64,000 nt of DNA from Microterricola viridarii (GCF_900104895.1 NZ_LT629742.1:1116001-1180000); one strand, 5' to 3'; shown: positions 7,920-17,156, counted from the first letter of the stretch. Numbers and translations: made by a program. Notes: a model not told the origin generated them from the letters alone.

Positions 7920-10736
7920 ATGATGCGAGAAAGCGCGGTTGAGAATGTCGAGCGCGCGGCGGAACGGCAGGCCGCGCAGCGCATGATCGAGGCCCAGCAG
8001 AGCGGAACCCTGCTGGTCACCGGCCTGTCCGGCATGGGCAAATCGCAGCTCCTGCGCGCGATCCTGCCCGTCAAATCCGGGTGGAAGGCGCTGTACTTCA
8101 AGGCGGACGCCTACGAGGCCAAGGTGCCGTTCGCGGCGGCCGAGCGGCTGTTGCGCCAGCTCCAGCCGCGGGGGCCCATCGAGCCGGTCTCGGATGCCGA
8201 GGCCAACCCGCGGCAGATGGGCGCGCTGATCTTGGCCGCCCTCGACCGCGTGCGCACCCCCGTGTTCCTGGCCATCGATGACGCCCAGTGGCTCGACCCG
8301 CAGTCGGCGATCGCCCTGCGCTTCGCCGTGCAGCGGCTCATCGACGGCAGATTCTTCGCAGCCGTCGCCAGCCGCCCGATGACCGAGCCCAACGCACTCG
8401 TCGACCTCCTCGCCGGGCTCGTCGGCCGCTCGGAGCAACACTCCGAACTGCGCCTCGAACCACTCAGCACCGAACAGGTGCGCGCCGTCGCCGCCCGGCT
8501 CGTGCACCGCGGCGTCTCCCAACGCAGTGCCAGGGCGCTCCGCGAGGCGACGGGCGGTTCCCCCGCCCTGCTGAACACGGCGCTGGCCCTCAGCCGCGAC
8601 ACGGCGGCCGTGGACGCCGAGGCCGACATTTGGGAAGCCCCCATCCCCGTCATCGACGCCGCCCGCAACCCGTTCGCGCGGGTCGCCGCGGCCGCCCCGC
8701 CGGAGGCCAGCGCCTTCGGCAAGATCTGCGCCGTGCTGCGCGACCCCGTCGAGGAGCGCGTCGTCGCCGACATCGCGCAGGCGCTGAGCCTGCCCGCCGA
8801 CGCGGATGCAGCCGATGCGGCGGGCCTCGTGGTGCGCTCGCGCTGGCGCGACGAGACGTGGGTGCAGCCCCGGCACGAACTGCTCGCCCATGCGGTGACG
8901 AAGCGCATGAGCGCGAGCGAGACGCTGGCCGTCCACCGGGCCGCCGGCGAGGCTCTGGACGGCCGGCGCGGCCTGCGGCACAGCCTGGCCGCTGCATCCG
9001 CAGTCGATGACGCGCTGCTCGGCCGCGTGCTCGACATCGCGCGCTCGGCAGCCAGCCCCGCACAGGCCGACGAGGCGATCGGCTACCTGCGCAGCATCCT
9101 GCTCCTCTGCGAGCCCGGCGACCAGCACGACGACATCCTGATCGAGATCGCCCTGCTGGCGATGCGCTTCCGACGGCACCAGCTCGTGCTCGACCTGCTG
9201 CCGCTCACCGAGGCGCTGCCGGCCGGGGCGCTGGCGACGGCGATCTCGGTCGAGATGCTGGCCGTGTTGGGGCGCATTCCCGAGGCCCTGGCCGTCGCGG
9301 AACAGGTGGTCGGCGAGGCCGCTGCGCCTGCCGGCGTGGTGACGGACAGCGCGGCGGACCGCATCCTCGCCGCGCACATCGCGGGCATTCAGGCGCAGTT
9401 CCAGCTCATGACCGGGGACACCGGCCCGATCGCGGCCCAGGTTGTGCGGGCCCGCGCACTCGTCGACGCCGTGCGACCCGGCGATGCGGCCGCCGCCGAC
9501 CAGCGCCTGCGCTGGATGCACACCGCCGACGGGCAGCACATGCGCCTGCTCGGCTGGGCCATCACGGCCGCGGCGCGCTCCGGCGACATGGCTGCGTTCG
9601 GTGCGGCATTCGGCGAGCTCAGCATGCTGATCGCGCGGGCGGACGCCTCCCCAGAGCTCGTCGACGCGCTCGTCACACGGGCCGGCGTGCAGATGCAGTC
9701 CGGCGACGTCGGGGCCGTGCACGCGGGCATGCTGATGGCCTCTGCCACGCTCGTTCGCTCCCCGCACGCCTGGACCGCCGGGCATGTGCGCGTCATCCTC
9801 AGCCATGTGCAGTACCTGCTCGGCGATTGGGACGGCGCCGAGGCCGGCGCCGAGGCGGCGCTCAGCCTCGCAATGGACGAGACGGCGTTCACCGTGCGCC
9901 CCGTCACCCACTTCACGGCGGCCCTGGTGTCGGCCTCCCGCGGCGACGCGAGCGAGGTGGCGGCCCTGCTTGAGGCGGGGGAGCGCGCCACGATCAGCCG
10001 GCACGAGAGCTACGAGTCGTCGATGGCGGCCGTCGCGGCCGCCGAGCTGGCCCGGGCGATGGGCAATCCGGCTGAGCAGCTGCGCGCCTGCTCCGACCCA
10101 GCCTTGCGAGCCATGGTGTCGACGACGCACGGGTGGAAGACTTACCAGGTCGAGGCCCTCGCCGCCTTGGGGCGGGTGGCCGAGGCGCGGGCAGCGCTCG
10201 CCGACATCCGCGAGACCGCACGCTGGCAGCCGCACTACGGTTCGGCGCTCTGGCTCGAGGCGCGAATTGAGGATGCAGCAGACCGGCGCAAGAGCGCGAA
10301 GGCGCTCTACGAGCGTGCCGTGGCCGAACCGGATGCCGCGCTCTTCCCCTTCCCCCTCGCCCGAGCGCGCGCCGACTACGGCCGCTTCCTGCTGCGGGTG
10401 GGGGACGCGCCGGGGGCGATCGCGCAGCTGACCACGGCGGCCGAGGTCTTCACCCGGTTGGGCGCCACACCAGATCTCGAGCGCACGCTGGCCCTCTTGG
10501 AGCGGGCGGGCGGCAACGGCGCAGCGGTGTCGGCAGACCCGTTCGGCGCACTCACCGTCCGCGAGCGCCAGATCGCGCAGCATGCCGCGCGCGGGCACAC
10601 CAACCGCGAGATCGCGGAGACCCTGTTCCTGTCGGTCACGACCGTGAACTTCCACATGCGCAACGTCCTGCCGAAGCTCGGACTGAGCTCGCGCAGGGGG
10701 CTGCGCGCGCTCGCCCCCCAGGGCCAGCCCACCTGA
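7920..10736 (+). CDS. LuxR-family regulator of the LAL type (AAA ATPase plus HTH)
   Basis: Large cytoplasmic transcriptional activator-like protein of 938 residues. The N-terminal ATPase has Walker A GLSGMGKS at 35-42 and Walker B VFLAIDDAQWLD around 115-126. A long alpha-helical, TPR-like middle follows. The last 66 residues form a LuxR helix-turn-helix (LTVRERQIAQHAARGHTNREIAETL, split here as the recognition part VTTVNFHMRNVLPKLG). Such proteins are ATP/ligand-gated activators. Two adjacent ATGs (7920, 7923) follow GGGAAGG. The next gene is a large surface protein on the same strand, and three TGACGG half-sites lie between the two genes, so this regulator probably controls it. Confidence 0.88.
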   Translation: MMRESAVENVERAAERQAAQRMIEAQQSGTLLVTGLSGMGKSQLLRAILPVKSGWKALYFKADAYEAKVPFAAAERLLRQLQPRGPIEPVSDAEANPRQMGALILAALDRVRTPVFLAIDDAQWLDPQSAIALRFAVQRLIDGRFFAAVASRPMTEPNALVDLLAGLVGRSEQHSELRLEPLSTEQVRAVAARLVHRGVSQRSARALREATGGSPALLNTALALSRDTAAVDAEADIWEAPIPVIDAARNPFARVAAAAPPEASAFGKICAVLRDPVEERVVADIAQALSLPADADAADAAGLVVRSRWRDETWVQPRHELLAHAVTKRMSASETLAVHRAAGEALDGRRGLRHSLAAASAVDDALLGRVLDIARSAASPAQADEAIGYLRSILLLCEPGDQHDDILIEIALLAMRFRRHQLVLDLLPLTEALPAGALATAISVEMLAVLGRIPEALAVAEQVVGEAAAPAGVVTDSAADRILAAHIAGIQAQFQLMTGDTGPIAAQVVRARALVDAVRPGDAAAADQRLRWMHTADGQHMRLLGWAITAAARSGDMAAFGAAFGELSMLIARADASPELVDALVTRAGVQMQSGDVGAVHAGMLMASATLVRSPHAWTAGHVRVILSHVQYLLGDWDGAEAGAEAALSLAMDETAFTVRPVTHFTAALVSASRGDASEVAALLEAGERATISRHESYESSMAAVAAAELARAMGNPAEQLRACSDPALRAMVSTTHGWKTYQVEALAALGRVAEARAALADIRETARWQPHYGSALWLEARIEDAADRRKSAKALYERAVAEPDAALFPFPLARARADYGRFLLRVGDAPGAIAQLTTAAEVFTRLGATPDLERTLALLERAGGNGAAVSADPFGALTVRERQIAQHAARGHTNREIAETLFLSVTTVNFHMRNVLPKLGLSSRRGLRALAPQGQPT

Positions 10737-10760
10737 GCAATGCTCGATTGGCTGTAATCC

Positions 10761-10801
10761 CCGTCAAGAACTGACGGTTTCCCCCGTTGTCACTGACGGT
10801 T
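10761..10801. promoter_or_regulatory. TGACGG half-site cluster between LAL regulator and surface-protein gene
   Basis: CCGTCA at 10761-10766 and TGACGG at 10772-10777 form an inverted repeat, and ACTGACGGTT occurs twice as a direct repeat at 10770-10779 and 10792-10801. The 22-base period equals two helical turns, typical of paired activator sites. The position between the LAL regulator and the surface protein suggests the regulator's binding region; this is inference. Confidence 0.45.
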
Positions 10802-10872
10802 CCCTCCTCTCGCTCCTAGCGTGGAGAACCTGCACGCCGTTCCGCCATACTCGGACCGGTGTGCGCAGTCGC

Positions 10873-10897
10873 GGGCCCCTTCTTACCCAAGGGGCCC
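10873..10897 (+). terminator. Hairpin in the leader region of the surface-protein gene
   Basis: Nine-base perfect arms (10873-10881 and 10889-10897) around a seven-base loop. It is either the terminator of the upstream regulator gene or a 5'-UTR structure of the downstream transcript; the sequence does not decide. Confidence 0.45.
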
Positions 10898-10988
10898 AGC
10901 GCGGCCGCTTACCCCGGCCGACGCGACGCGCTCCTTAGCCGGGCGTTGCGGCTGATTGTGCCCATCTCCCGAATGGAACCAGAATCAC

Positions 10989-13900
10989 ATGGCAATTCGT
11001 GCTGCGCTCGTGCGCGCTCAGAAACCGATTTCCCACAGTGCCGGACCCGCGCGTTCGCGCCTCCGAGCACCTGCCGCCTTCGTCGCGCTGAGCCTTGCAC
11101 TGACCGGGCTCTCGACGACCGGTGCACTGCTCCAGGCGGAGCCCGCGGTCGCGGCGGCGCCGGAGGTCACCAAGGAGTTCAGGAACGCCGCTGGTGAGAA
11201 CTGGACGGTCCCGGCCGGCGTCACGAGTGTGACGGCGACCGTCACCGGTGCAGCGGGCGGCGCGGGTGGCGGTACCGAGGGCGCTGCGGGAGGAGCAGGT
11301 GGCCAGGCCACCGGAACCTTCACGGTCAGCCCCGGCGAAACCCTGCGGATCTGGGGGGCGACGGCCGGTGGCACCGGCGGCATCAGGGCTGCGGGCGGCT
11401 CAGCAGGCACCGGATACAGCGCGGGCGGAGCCGGTGGGGCGGGCAAGGACGTGCCGCTCAGTGCTGACGACAAGTGGGCTGGCGGCGGCGGCGGCGGATC
11501 GAGCGCAATCGCGCGGCCCGGAAACGCGCCGCTGCTGGTCGGCGCCGGAGGCGGCGGTGGCGGCGGCGCAAGTGCCGGCCTGGTGCGATGCACACCGGGC
11601 GCGGGCGGCGCCGCCGCTGCGGCCGGCGCTAGCGCCACCCGTAACTCACAAATTTCGACATGTGGTAGGGGGGCTGGCGGCGCGGCCGGGGACGCTGGTG
11701 GCGCTGCCGGCGCGGCCGGCGCGACCGGGCACCACGCATCTAACCGCGACTCCAGTGGTGCTGGCGGTGGCGGTGGCGGTCTGCTCGGCGGCGCAGGGGG
11801 CACGACCGTTTTCGGCGCGAACGGTGCCGGCGGCGGCGGTGGCGGTGGCACCAACCACATTGCGGACGGGGTGACGGCTCCGGCGCCGGCGTTGGCCTCG
11901 CTAGGCGCAGGCACCGTAGTGCTGCGATTCACGCCGAGCTACATGACCAGCACCGCGCTGTCGGCCAGCCCAGCCTCGACCGTGGTCGGCGCGCCGATCG
12001 ACTTCACCGCGACGGTGACCGGGCAGGGCGGTGTGGACGCCCCGCTCGCCGGCACCGTTGCGCTCTTCGGCGCAGGTAGCGTGCCGATCGGCGATGCGGT
12101 CGCGCTGTCGGGAACGACCGCGAGCTTCCCTGCTGTGGTCCTGCCGATCGGCACGCACACGATTACCGCGCGATTCAGCCCGTCCGCAGACAGCGCCTAT
12201 CGCGAGTCCAGCAGCATCGACTACGAGGTCACCGTCGCCCAAGGCTCGACCACAACTGAATTGGACGTTTCGCCGGCGCCGGCAGAGTTCGGCGAATCGG
12301 TCACGGCCACCATCACGGTCAGCCCGGTTGCTCCCGCCGATGCCCTGCTCGACGGCACCGTCGAGCTGCGGACCGCCGACGACACACTGATCGAGAGCGT
12401 CGCCGTCGATTCTTCGGGCATTGCCACGATCGTCTTCATGCCGAGCGACTTCACCGCGAGCGACTTCACGTCGACCGGCCTGGAAACGCTGAAGCTCACC
12501 GCCTTCTACAGCGGCAACGGCTCCTTCACGCACTCGGAGTCGGTGGAGAGCGACCTGGGTGTCGTCAAGTCCCAGAGCCTGCTCGCTCTCAGCCAGTCCA
12601 TCGAGACCTCGGTGTGGGGCGAGAACGTCACCCTGACCGCCGAGATCAGCGCGGCCCGCGACGCGGCCGTTGCGAACCGAATGGCTGCCGTCGGCACCGA
12701 GCCGACCGGAACGGTCACCTTCTACGCGGGCGGAGTCGTGTTGGACGAAGCCGCTGTGGTCGGTGGCTTGGCCGAGATCGACATTGACGACCTCGAGGTC
12801 GGACTGCACGAGCTGAGCGCCAGCTACTCCGGCGACACCTACTTCACTGCATCCGCGTTCCCTGTCGGCGACGAGGGTGATGGCCTCCGGCACGAGGTCG
12901 AGCTCGCCGAGACCGACACCACGCTCGCCGCGATCGGCGCGCCGCTGGTGGGCCAGGCGATCACGCTGAGCGCGGACGTCTCTGTCCGCCCGAACGGCGC
13001 CGGAACCCCCACGGGCTCCGTCGTGTTCACGGTCGACGGGATTCCGCTCACCGCCACCGCCTTCGCCAACGGCACGGCGACCCTGGAGCACGCCTTCTGG
13101 ACGGTCGGCACCCACACGGTGTCCGTCGCCTTCACCGACGGCGTGCACTACGACGGGTCAGAGGACGGTCCGATCGAGTTCCGTGTCGAGCAGGCAGCGA
13201 CAGATCTGGCCCTCGCCAGCGACGTGAGCCCGGCCGTGTTCGGCCAGGCCGTCACCGTGAGCGCGACGCTCGGCGTCGTCGCCCCCGGTGCGGGCGTCCC
13301 CGACGGTGAGATCGAGTTCGAGCTCGACGGAGCTCCCTTCGCAACCGTTCCCGTCTCCGCCGGAGTCGCAACGCTCCCGCTCGGCGCACTCCCGGTCGGC
13401 AGCTACGAGCTGAGCGCCGCCTACACGGGTGGCGACAACTACGCCGGTTCTGGCGCGTCGCTCACGATCACGGTGGAGCACGCAGCCACCGCGATCTCGC
13501 TGACCGCCGACAGCGCGGAGTCGACCTTCGGCCAGCCGCTGACACTGCGCGCAGCCCTGTCGGTCGTGGCACCGGGGGCAGGCATCCCGACCGGATCGAT
13601 CGCGTTCCGCGCCGACGGCGAGGAGATCGCCTTCGCGACGCTCAACGCCGATGGCTCCGTGGACGCCCTGACCCTGCCGGAGGCGCTGGCCGTCGGAGAC
13701 CGCCAGATCACGGCGCACTACGCCGGGGACGCGTCCTTCGCGGCATCCGACGCCGAGGCACTCGCACACACGGTGCTGCTGGCTCCGGTCAGCATCGCGC
13801 TGGACGTGCCGGCCGAGAGCGTTTCCGAGCAGAGCACCAGCTTCACCGCGACGGTGCAGCCGGAGACCTCGACCGGGCACGTGCCGAGCGGCTTCGTGCA

Positions 13901-14324
13901 GTTCTCGGTCGACGGCAAGCCGTTCGGCGCCCCGGTTGCGGTCGGCGGTGCGGCACCCGCCGCAGGTACCGCACCCCGCACGGTGGCGGATGCCGTCAGC
14001 GCCAGTCTCTCGACCGCGGACCTCGCCGTCGGTGACCGGGTGATCACGGCCAGCTACCTCGGTGACGGCTCCTTCGCCGCCGCCGACGCGAGCACCGCGA
14101 GCCACACGGTCAAGCCCCAGGCGCCGATCGACCCGATCAAGCCGATTGACCCGCTGGAGCCGATCGTGCCGGCCGCCCCCGTGAAGCCTGCCGCGCCGGC
14201 CAGCAGCCTGGCGACGACGGGTGTGCAGGGCTTCGACACGGCGATGGCAGCCGCCCTGCTGCTGTTGGCCGGGCTCGGAATGCTTGGCACCGGAGTGGTG
14301 CGCCTGCGCCGCCGCTCCGCCTAG
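10989..14324 (+). CDS. Secreted Gly-rich/Ig-like repeat protein with LAXTG wall anchor
   Basis: Predicted surface protein of 1111 residues. An N-terminal signal peptide (basic start, hydrophobic core around 29-48, AVAAA-type cleavage near 56) leads into a glycine/alanine-rich region around residues 85-295. About seven Ig-like repeats of roughly 95-115 residues follow (around 317-1040), each ending in a YSGDxxF- or YTGGDNY-like motif. A Pro/Lys spacer (IDPIKPIDPLEPIVP) precedes LATTG at 1074-1078, a membrane helix and the basic tail RLRRRSA. LAXTG is the signal used by class E sortases of actinobacteria. ATG 10989 is preferred over TTG 10956, which would add 11 residues before the basic signal start. 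Role likely adhesion or cell-surface architecture. Confidence 0.85.
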   Translation: MAIRAALVRAQKPISHSAGPARSRLRAPAAFVALSLALTGLSTTGALLQAEPAVAAAPEVTKEFRNAAGENWTVPAGVTSVTATVTGAAGGAGGGTEGAAGGAGGQATGTFTVSPGETLRIWGATAGGTGGIRAAGGSAGTGYSAGGAGGAGKDVPLSADDKWAGGGGGGSSAIARPGNAPLLVGAGGGGGGGASAGLVRCTPGAGGAAAAAGASATRNSQISTCGRGAGGAAGDAGGAAGAAGATGHHASNRDSSGAGGGGGGLLGGAGGTTVFGANGAGGGGGGGTNHIADGVTAPAPALASLGAGTVVLRFTPSYMTSTALSASPASTVVGAPIDFTATVTGQGGVDAPLAGTVALFGAGSVPIGDAVALSGTTASFPAVVLPIGTHTITARFSPSADSAYRESSSIDYEVTVAQGSTTTELDVSPAPAEFGESVTATITVSPVAPADALLDGTVELRTADDTLIESVAVDSSGIATIVFMPSDFTASDFTSTGLETLKLTAFYSGNGSFTHSESVESDLGVVKSQSLLALSQSIETSVWGENVTLTAEISAARDAAVANRMAAVGTEPTGTVTFYAGGVVLDEAAVVGGLAEIDIDDLEVGLHELSASYSGDTYFTASAFPVGDEGDGLRHEVELAETDTTLAAIGAPLVGQAITLSADVSVRPNGAGTPTGSVVFTVDGIPLTATAFANGTATLEHAFWTVGTHTVSVAFTDGVHYDGSEDGPIEFRVEQAATDLALASDVSPAVFGQAVTVSATLGVVAPGAGVPDGEIEFELDGAPFATVPVSAGVATLPLGALPVGSYELSAAYTGGDNYAGSGASLTITVEHAATAISLTADSAESTFGQPLTLRAALSVVAPGAGIPTGSIAFRADGEEIAFATLNADGSVDALTLPEALAVGDRQITAHYAGDASFAASDAEALAHTVLLAPVSIALDVPAESVSEQSTSFTATVQPETSTGHVPSGFVQFSVDGKPFGAPVAVGGAAPAAGTAPRTVADAVSASLSTADLAVGDRVITASYLGDGSFAAADASTASHTVKPQAPIDPIKPIDPLEPIVPAAPVKPAAPASSLATTGVQGFDTAMAAALLLLAGLGMLGTGVVRLRRRSA

Positions 14325-14357
14325 ACCGGGGGAACAGAGACCGGGGGGAACACAGCA

Positions 14358-14388
14358 GGAGGGGCCCGCGCATCGCGCGGGCTCCTCC
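14358..14388 (+). terminator. Hairpin terminator after the surface-protein gene
   Basis: Arms 14358-14371 and 14375-14388 pair over 14 bases (one G-T pair) around a three-base loop, 33 bases after the stop codon. Confidence 0.75.
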
Positions 14389-14432
14389 GTGTGGTCTCCC
14401 GCTCCCGCCCACCCCACCCCAAGACCCCGCGC

Positions 14433-14493
14433 GACGCCACTTCGGCACATCCTGCGCCAGCCCGAATGGCGCAGGCCATGCCGAAGTGGCGTC
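14433..14493. repeat. Long imperfect palindrome, copy A
   Basis: Two 27-base arms (14433-14459 and 14467-14493) are complementary except for three central bases, with a seven-base loop. The outer part reads GACGCCACTTCGGCA and the inner part CCTGCGCCA. A second, diverged copy with the same outer and inner blocks lies at 15646-15708. The two copies bracket the gene at 14552-15529. The stem is too long for an ordinary terminator. Confidence 0.8.
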
Positions 14494-14551
14494 ACCCGGC
14501 ACCGCGCGGGGCGGCGGCACCGGTGCTCGTCCGGCGCAGTGGCAGCAGCGT

Positions 14552-15529
14552 CTACTGCGTGCGCCACGGCCGCCGGGTGACGGGCAGGCCGGCCTCACGC
14601 AGGATCGCCCGCAGAAGCGCGGACTCCCGCGCCTCCCGCCAATCCCACCGGCCGCAATTCCATCGCGTGGCCGCTCGGACGGCGTTCTCGCGCTTCTTCT
14701 CCTCCACCACGATGTGTGCCGCCGGGCGGGTGTCGCCGCCGCTCACGGCGTTGCCGAGATACTTGCCGTCGCCGTCCGCCTCTCCCCACACGCCGTACTC
14801 CGGCCAGGCGAAATCGAGCCACACGATGCGCCCCGCACGCGGCAACTGCACGGGCAGTTGGAGCACCGGCTCCGGGAAGCCGAGATCCTCCAGCTGCACG
14901 CGGCTGAGCGTCTCCAACGGGCTGTCCGCGAGGTGGCTGCAACGCTCGAGCACGACCCGCACCCGTCGGCTGCCGCTGAACGGCAGCCGACGCTCGAAAG
15001 CGGAGAGGAGCTCCGCCCTCGTGCACAGCGCAACCGCGGCGCCGAACCGCGGCGTGTGCAGCGCGGCATCCACCATGCACAGCGCGGCGGCGAAGGGGAG
15101 CGTGCGCGCGACGTCGACGAGGGTGTCGGGCAACGACGTCATGATCAGGCCGTTGTGCTCGACGATCTCCACAGCGTCGCGGCGCGAGAACTCCACCACC
15201 GCGTTGCGTCGTCGGCCCGATGCGGACTGCGCCAGGAGGAAGATATCGTTCGGGATTGCGTCCAGCACGGGAAGGCCCCAGAACACGGCAGCGGTGAACC
15301 CGGCGAAGATGGGCCGTCGACGTTGCGCCGCCGCGGCGAGAGCGTTCGCGCGATACCGCGCGACGGCGCTCATCTTCGCCAGCTCCTCCCGCGGCAGGTA
15401 GGCGCCGCGGCGCACCGGAATGAGCTGCCGTGAGTCGCGGGCCGTCACGAAGCGGCTGTGCATGCCGAGGGCCTCGGCGTCTCGGGCGAGCCGAAGGCCG
15501 CCGGCGGCGACGGGGAGATCAGCAGTCAT
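14552..15529 (-). CDS. AbiEi-like N-terminal domain protein with DUF559/Vsr-like nuclease region
   Basis: Protein of 325 residues, not confidently named. The first 50 residues resemble the AbiEi antitoxin-type winged-helix start (HSRFVTARDSRQLIPVRRGAYLP). The C-terminal third has the look of a DUF559/Vsr-like PD-(D/E)xK nuclease: LDFAWPEYGVWGEADGDGKY, then VVEEKKRENAVRAATRWN and a WDW motif, giving spaced Asp, Glu and Lys residues. Such proteins are common and variable in Microbacteriaceae; their function is unproven. The ATG at 15527-15529 is the only sensible start and has no clear ribosome site. The gene stands alone and is flanked on both sides by related palindromes. Confidence 0.65.
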   Translation of the reverse strand: MTADLPVAAGGLRLARDAEALGMHSRFVTARDSRQLIPVRRGAYLPREELAKMSAVARYRANALAAAAQRRRPIFAGFTAAVFWGLPVLDAIPNDIFLLAQSASGRRRNAVVEFSRRDAVEIVEHNGLIMTSLPDTLVDVARTLPFAAALCMVDAALHTPRFGAAVALCTRAELLSAFERRLPFSGSRRVRVVLERCSHLADSPLETLSRVQLEDLGFPEPVLQLPVQLPRAGRIVWLDFAWPEYGVWGEADGDGKYLGNAVSGGDTRPAAHIVVEEKKRENAVRAATRWNCGRWDWREARESALLRAILREAGLPVTRRPWRTQ

Positions 15530-15875
15530 GCGACCCAGTCTCAGTGTCCCCGGCCACGCTCACCCGTGTCGCGCCGGGGCTGTGCAGAACGCACCGTGCG
15601 CCCGCCACTGTGGAGGCTACGCGGCACGGCACCCCGGCCATCGTGCCACGCCACTTCGACACGTTCTGCGCCAGCTGAGCTGGCGCAGAACGCGCCGAAG
15701 TGGCGTGGGGCGCCCGCGCGCTGCCACGGGCCCCACTGGGCGTGCGGGCAACGGCCGCCAGCGGCATCCGCCCAGCAAAGGCGCGCTACGCTGGGGGTGT
15801 CGAGTTCGGCGCCGGTGGCGCCGCCGACTCCGCCGCCGATACACCGGCCACGACCCGCAGGACACGATTCACCAC
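15530..15875. other. Intergenic region between the nuclease-like gene and the SURF1 gene
   Basis: This 346-base stretch separates two divergent genes. It holds palindrome copy B (15646-15708) and otherwise GC-rich sequence with no supported gene. A TACGCT hexamer near 15788 could be a -10 element for the SURF1 gene. Open frames crossing it are extensions of downstream reading frames rather than genes. Confidence 0.5.
15646..15708. repeat. Long imperfect palindrome, copy B
   Basis: Two 28-base arms (15646-15673 and 15681-15708) with two mismatches. The seven-base centre GCTGAGC is itself nearly self-complementary, so the element is almost fully palindromic. Its outer block ACGCCACTTCG and inner block CTGCGCCA match copy A at 14433-14493. 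Confidence 0.8.
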
Positions 15876-16682
15876 ATGCTCTCGATCATGCTGCGCCCTC
15901 GCTGGGTTCTCGCTCTTCTCGGCGCGCTCGCCGTCGCCGCCGTCTTCGCCGTGCTCGGACAGTGGCAGATCGCGCGCGCGGTCGACGCCGGGCAGACCGC
16001 CGATCGCTCCACCGAGATCGTGCAGCCGCTCGCCGAGATCGCTGGCCCCGATGCCCCGATCAAGCAGAGCGCGACCGGCCAGATGGTCTCCGTCGACGGG
16101 CGCTACGTCGTCGGCGACGAGCAGATCATCAGCGGCCGCCTGAACGGCGGCACCGCCGGGTTCTGGGTCGTCAGCCACTTCCAGATCGATGCAGCGGGCG
16201 AGCCCGCGATCCCCGTCGCCCGCGGCTGGGCCGCCGACGCCGAGACCGCCGAGGCCGTCGCCGCCGAGCTCGCCGAGCAGGACGCCTCCGGGGAGAGCGT
16301 CACGCTGACCGGTCGCCTGCTGCCGACCGAGGGGCCGGAGTTCCCCACCGATGCCGCCAGCGCGCGCGTGATGCGCGCCCTTGCCGTTTCCGCGCTGATC
16401 AACCTCTGGGCCGACTTCGACAACCGCTCGGTGTACTCGGCCTACATCGTCTCGGCCGAGCCGCCGGCCGGGCTCGTCCAGATCGACTCCCCGGAGCCCA
16501 ACCCCGAGGTCGAGCTGAACTGGCTGAACATCTTCTACGCCGTCGAATGGGCCGTGTTCGCGGGCTTCGCCGTGTTCCTCTGGTACCGCCTGGTGCGCGA
16601 CCAGTGGGAGCGCGAACGCGAAGAAGCCGAGGACGATGCCGCCGCCGCATCCGCTGGCGAATCGCTCAGCAACCGCGCGTAG
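15876..16682 (+). CDS. SURF1-family cytochrome oxidase biogenesis protein
   Basis: Membrane protein of 268 residues with the SURF1 architecture. It has an N-terminal transmembrane helix (around 8-31, LRPRWVLALLGALAVAAVFAVL), a large extracytoplasmic domain with GQWQIARA and PVARGW motifs, and a C-terminal helix (around 225-245, WAVFAGFAVFLWYRL). SURF1 proteins help assemble haem-copper cytochrome oxidase. Start codons at 15876 and 15888 are both possible; neither has a strong ribosome site. It is followed nine bases later by the DUF3817 gene and then guaA, so the three may be co-transcribed. Confidence 0.85.
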   Translation: MLSIMLRPRWVLALLGALAVAAVFAVLGQWQIARAVDAGQTADRSTEIVQPLAEIAGPDAPIKQSATGQMVSVDGRYVVGDEQIISGRLNGGTAGFWVVSHFQIDAAGEPAIPVARGWAADAETAEAVAAELAEQDASGESVTLTGRLLPTEGPEFPTDAASARVMRALAVSALINLWADFDNRSVYSAYIVSAEPPAGLVQIDSPEPNPEVELNWLNIFYAVEWAVFAGFAVFLWYRLVRDQWEREREEAEDDAAAASAGESLSNRA

Positions 16683-16691
16683 ACTAGTCCC

Positions 16692-17156
16692 ATGCCCCTC
16701 GAGCCGAAACCCGCTGTATTCCCGCGCATTCGGAAGGCCGTCACGTTCTACAAGATCACCTCGGTGATCACCGGTGTCATGCTGCTGCTGCTGTGCGCAG
16801 AGATGATCCTGAAGTACGCCTTCCACCTCGAACTGTACGGATTCGGCAACGCCGGCTTCCTGCACTTCGCCCCGATGATCGAGACCGCCACCGGCTGGGA
16901 GTCCACCGGCGACGGCGCGAACCTGTCCACGGGCATCCTCATCGCGCACGGCTGGTTCTACGTCGTCTACCTCTTCGCCTGCTTCCAGCTGTGGAGCCTG
17001 ATGCGGTGGCTCTTCCCCAAGTTCTTGTTGCTCGCCCTCGGCGGCATCATCCCCCTGCTGTCCTTCTTCCTCGAGGTGCGCGTTGCACGCGAGGTGGAAA
17101 CCTACCTGGCCACCCGTGAAGCGGCGGCCACCGACCCCGTGGAGGCACACGCGTGA
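16692..17156 (+). CDS. DUF3817 family membrane protein
   Basis: Small integral membrane protein of 154 residues with three to four hydrophobic helices (around 20-40, 78-100, 105-125). The N-terminal [24 protein letters not shown] and the [10 protein letters not shown] segment fit the DUF3817 family, which in actinobacteria usually sits next to guaA. Molecular function is unknown. The stop overlaps the GTG start of guaA by four bases, implying translational coupling. Confidence 0.85.
   Translation: MPLEPKPAVFPRIRKAVTFYKITSVITGVMLLLLCAEMILKYAFHLELYGFGNAGFLHFAPMIETATGWESTGDGANLSTGILIAHGWFYVVYLFACFQLWSLMRWLFPKFLLLALGGIIPLLSFFLEVRVAREVETYLATREAAATDPVEAHA

Noticed and set aside
7674-10655. Open frame of nearly 1000 codons antisense to the LAL regulator gene
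   Set aside because: It mirrors a real gene with G/C third positions, has no recognisable domain and would overlap the gene completely. Such antisense frames are common in high-GC genomes.
14358-15708. CRISPR array or insertion sequence
   Set aside because: Only two diverged palindromes with a single gene; no spacers, transposase motifs or target-site duplications were seen.
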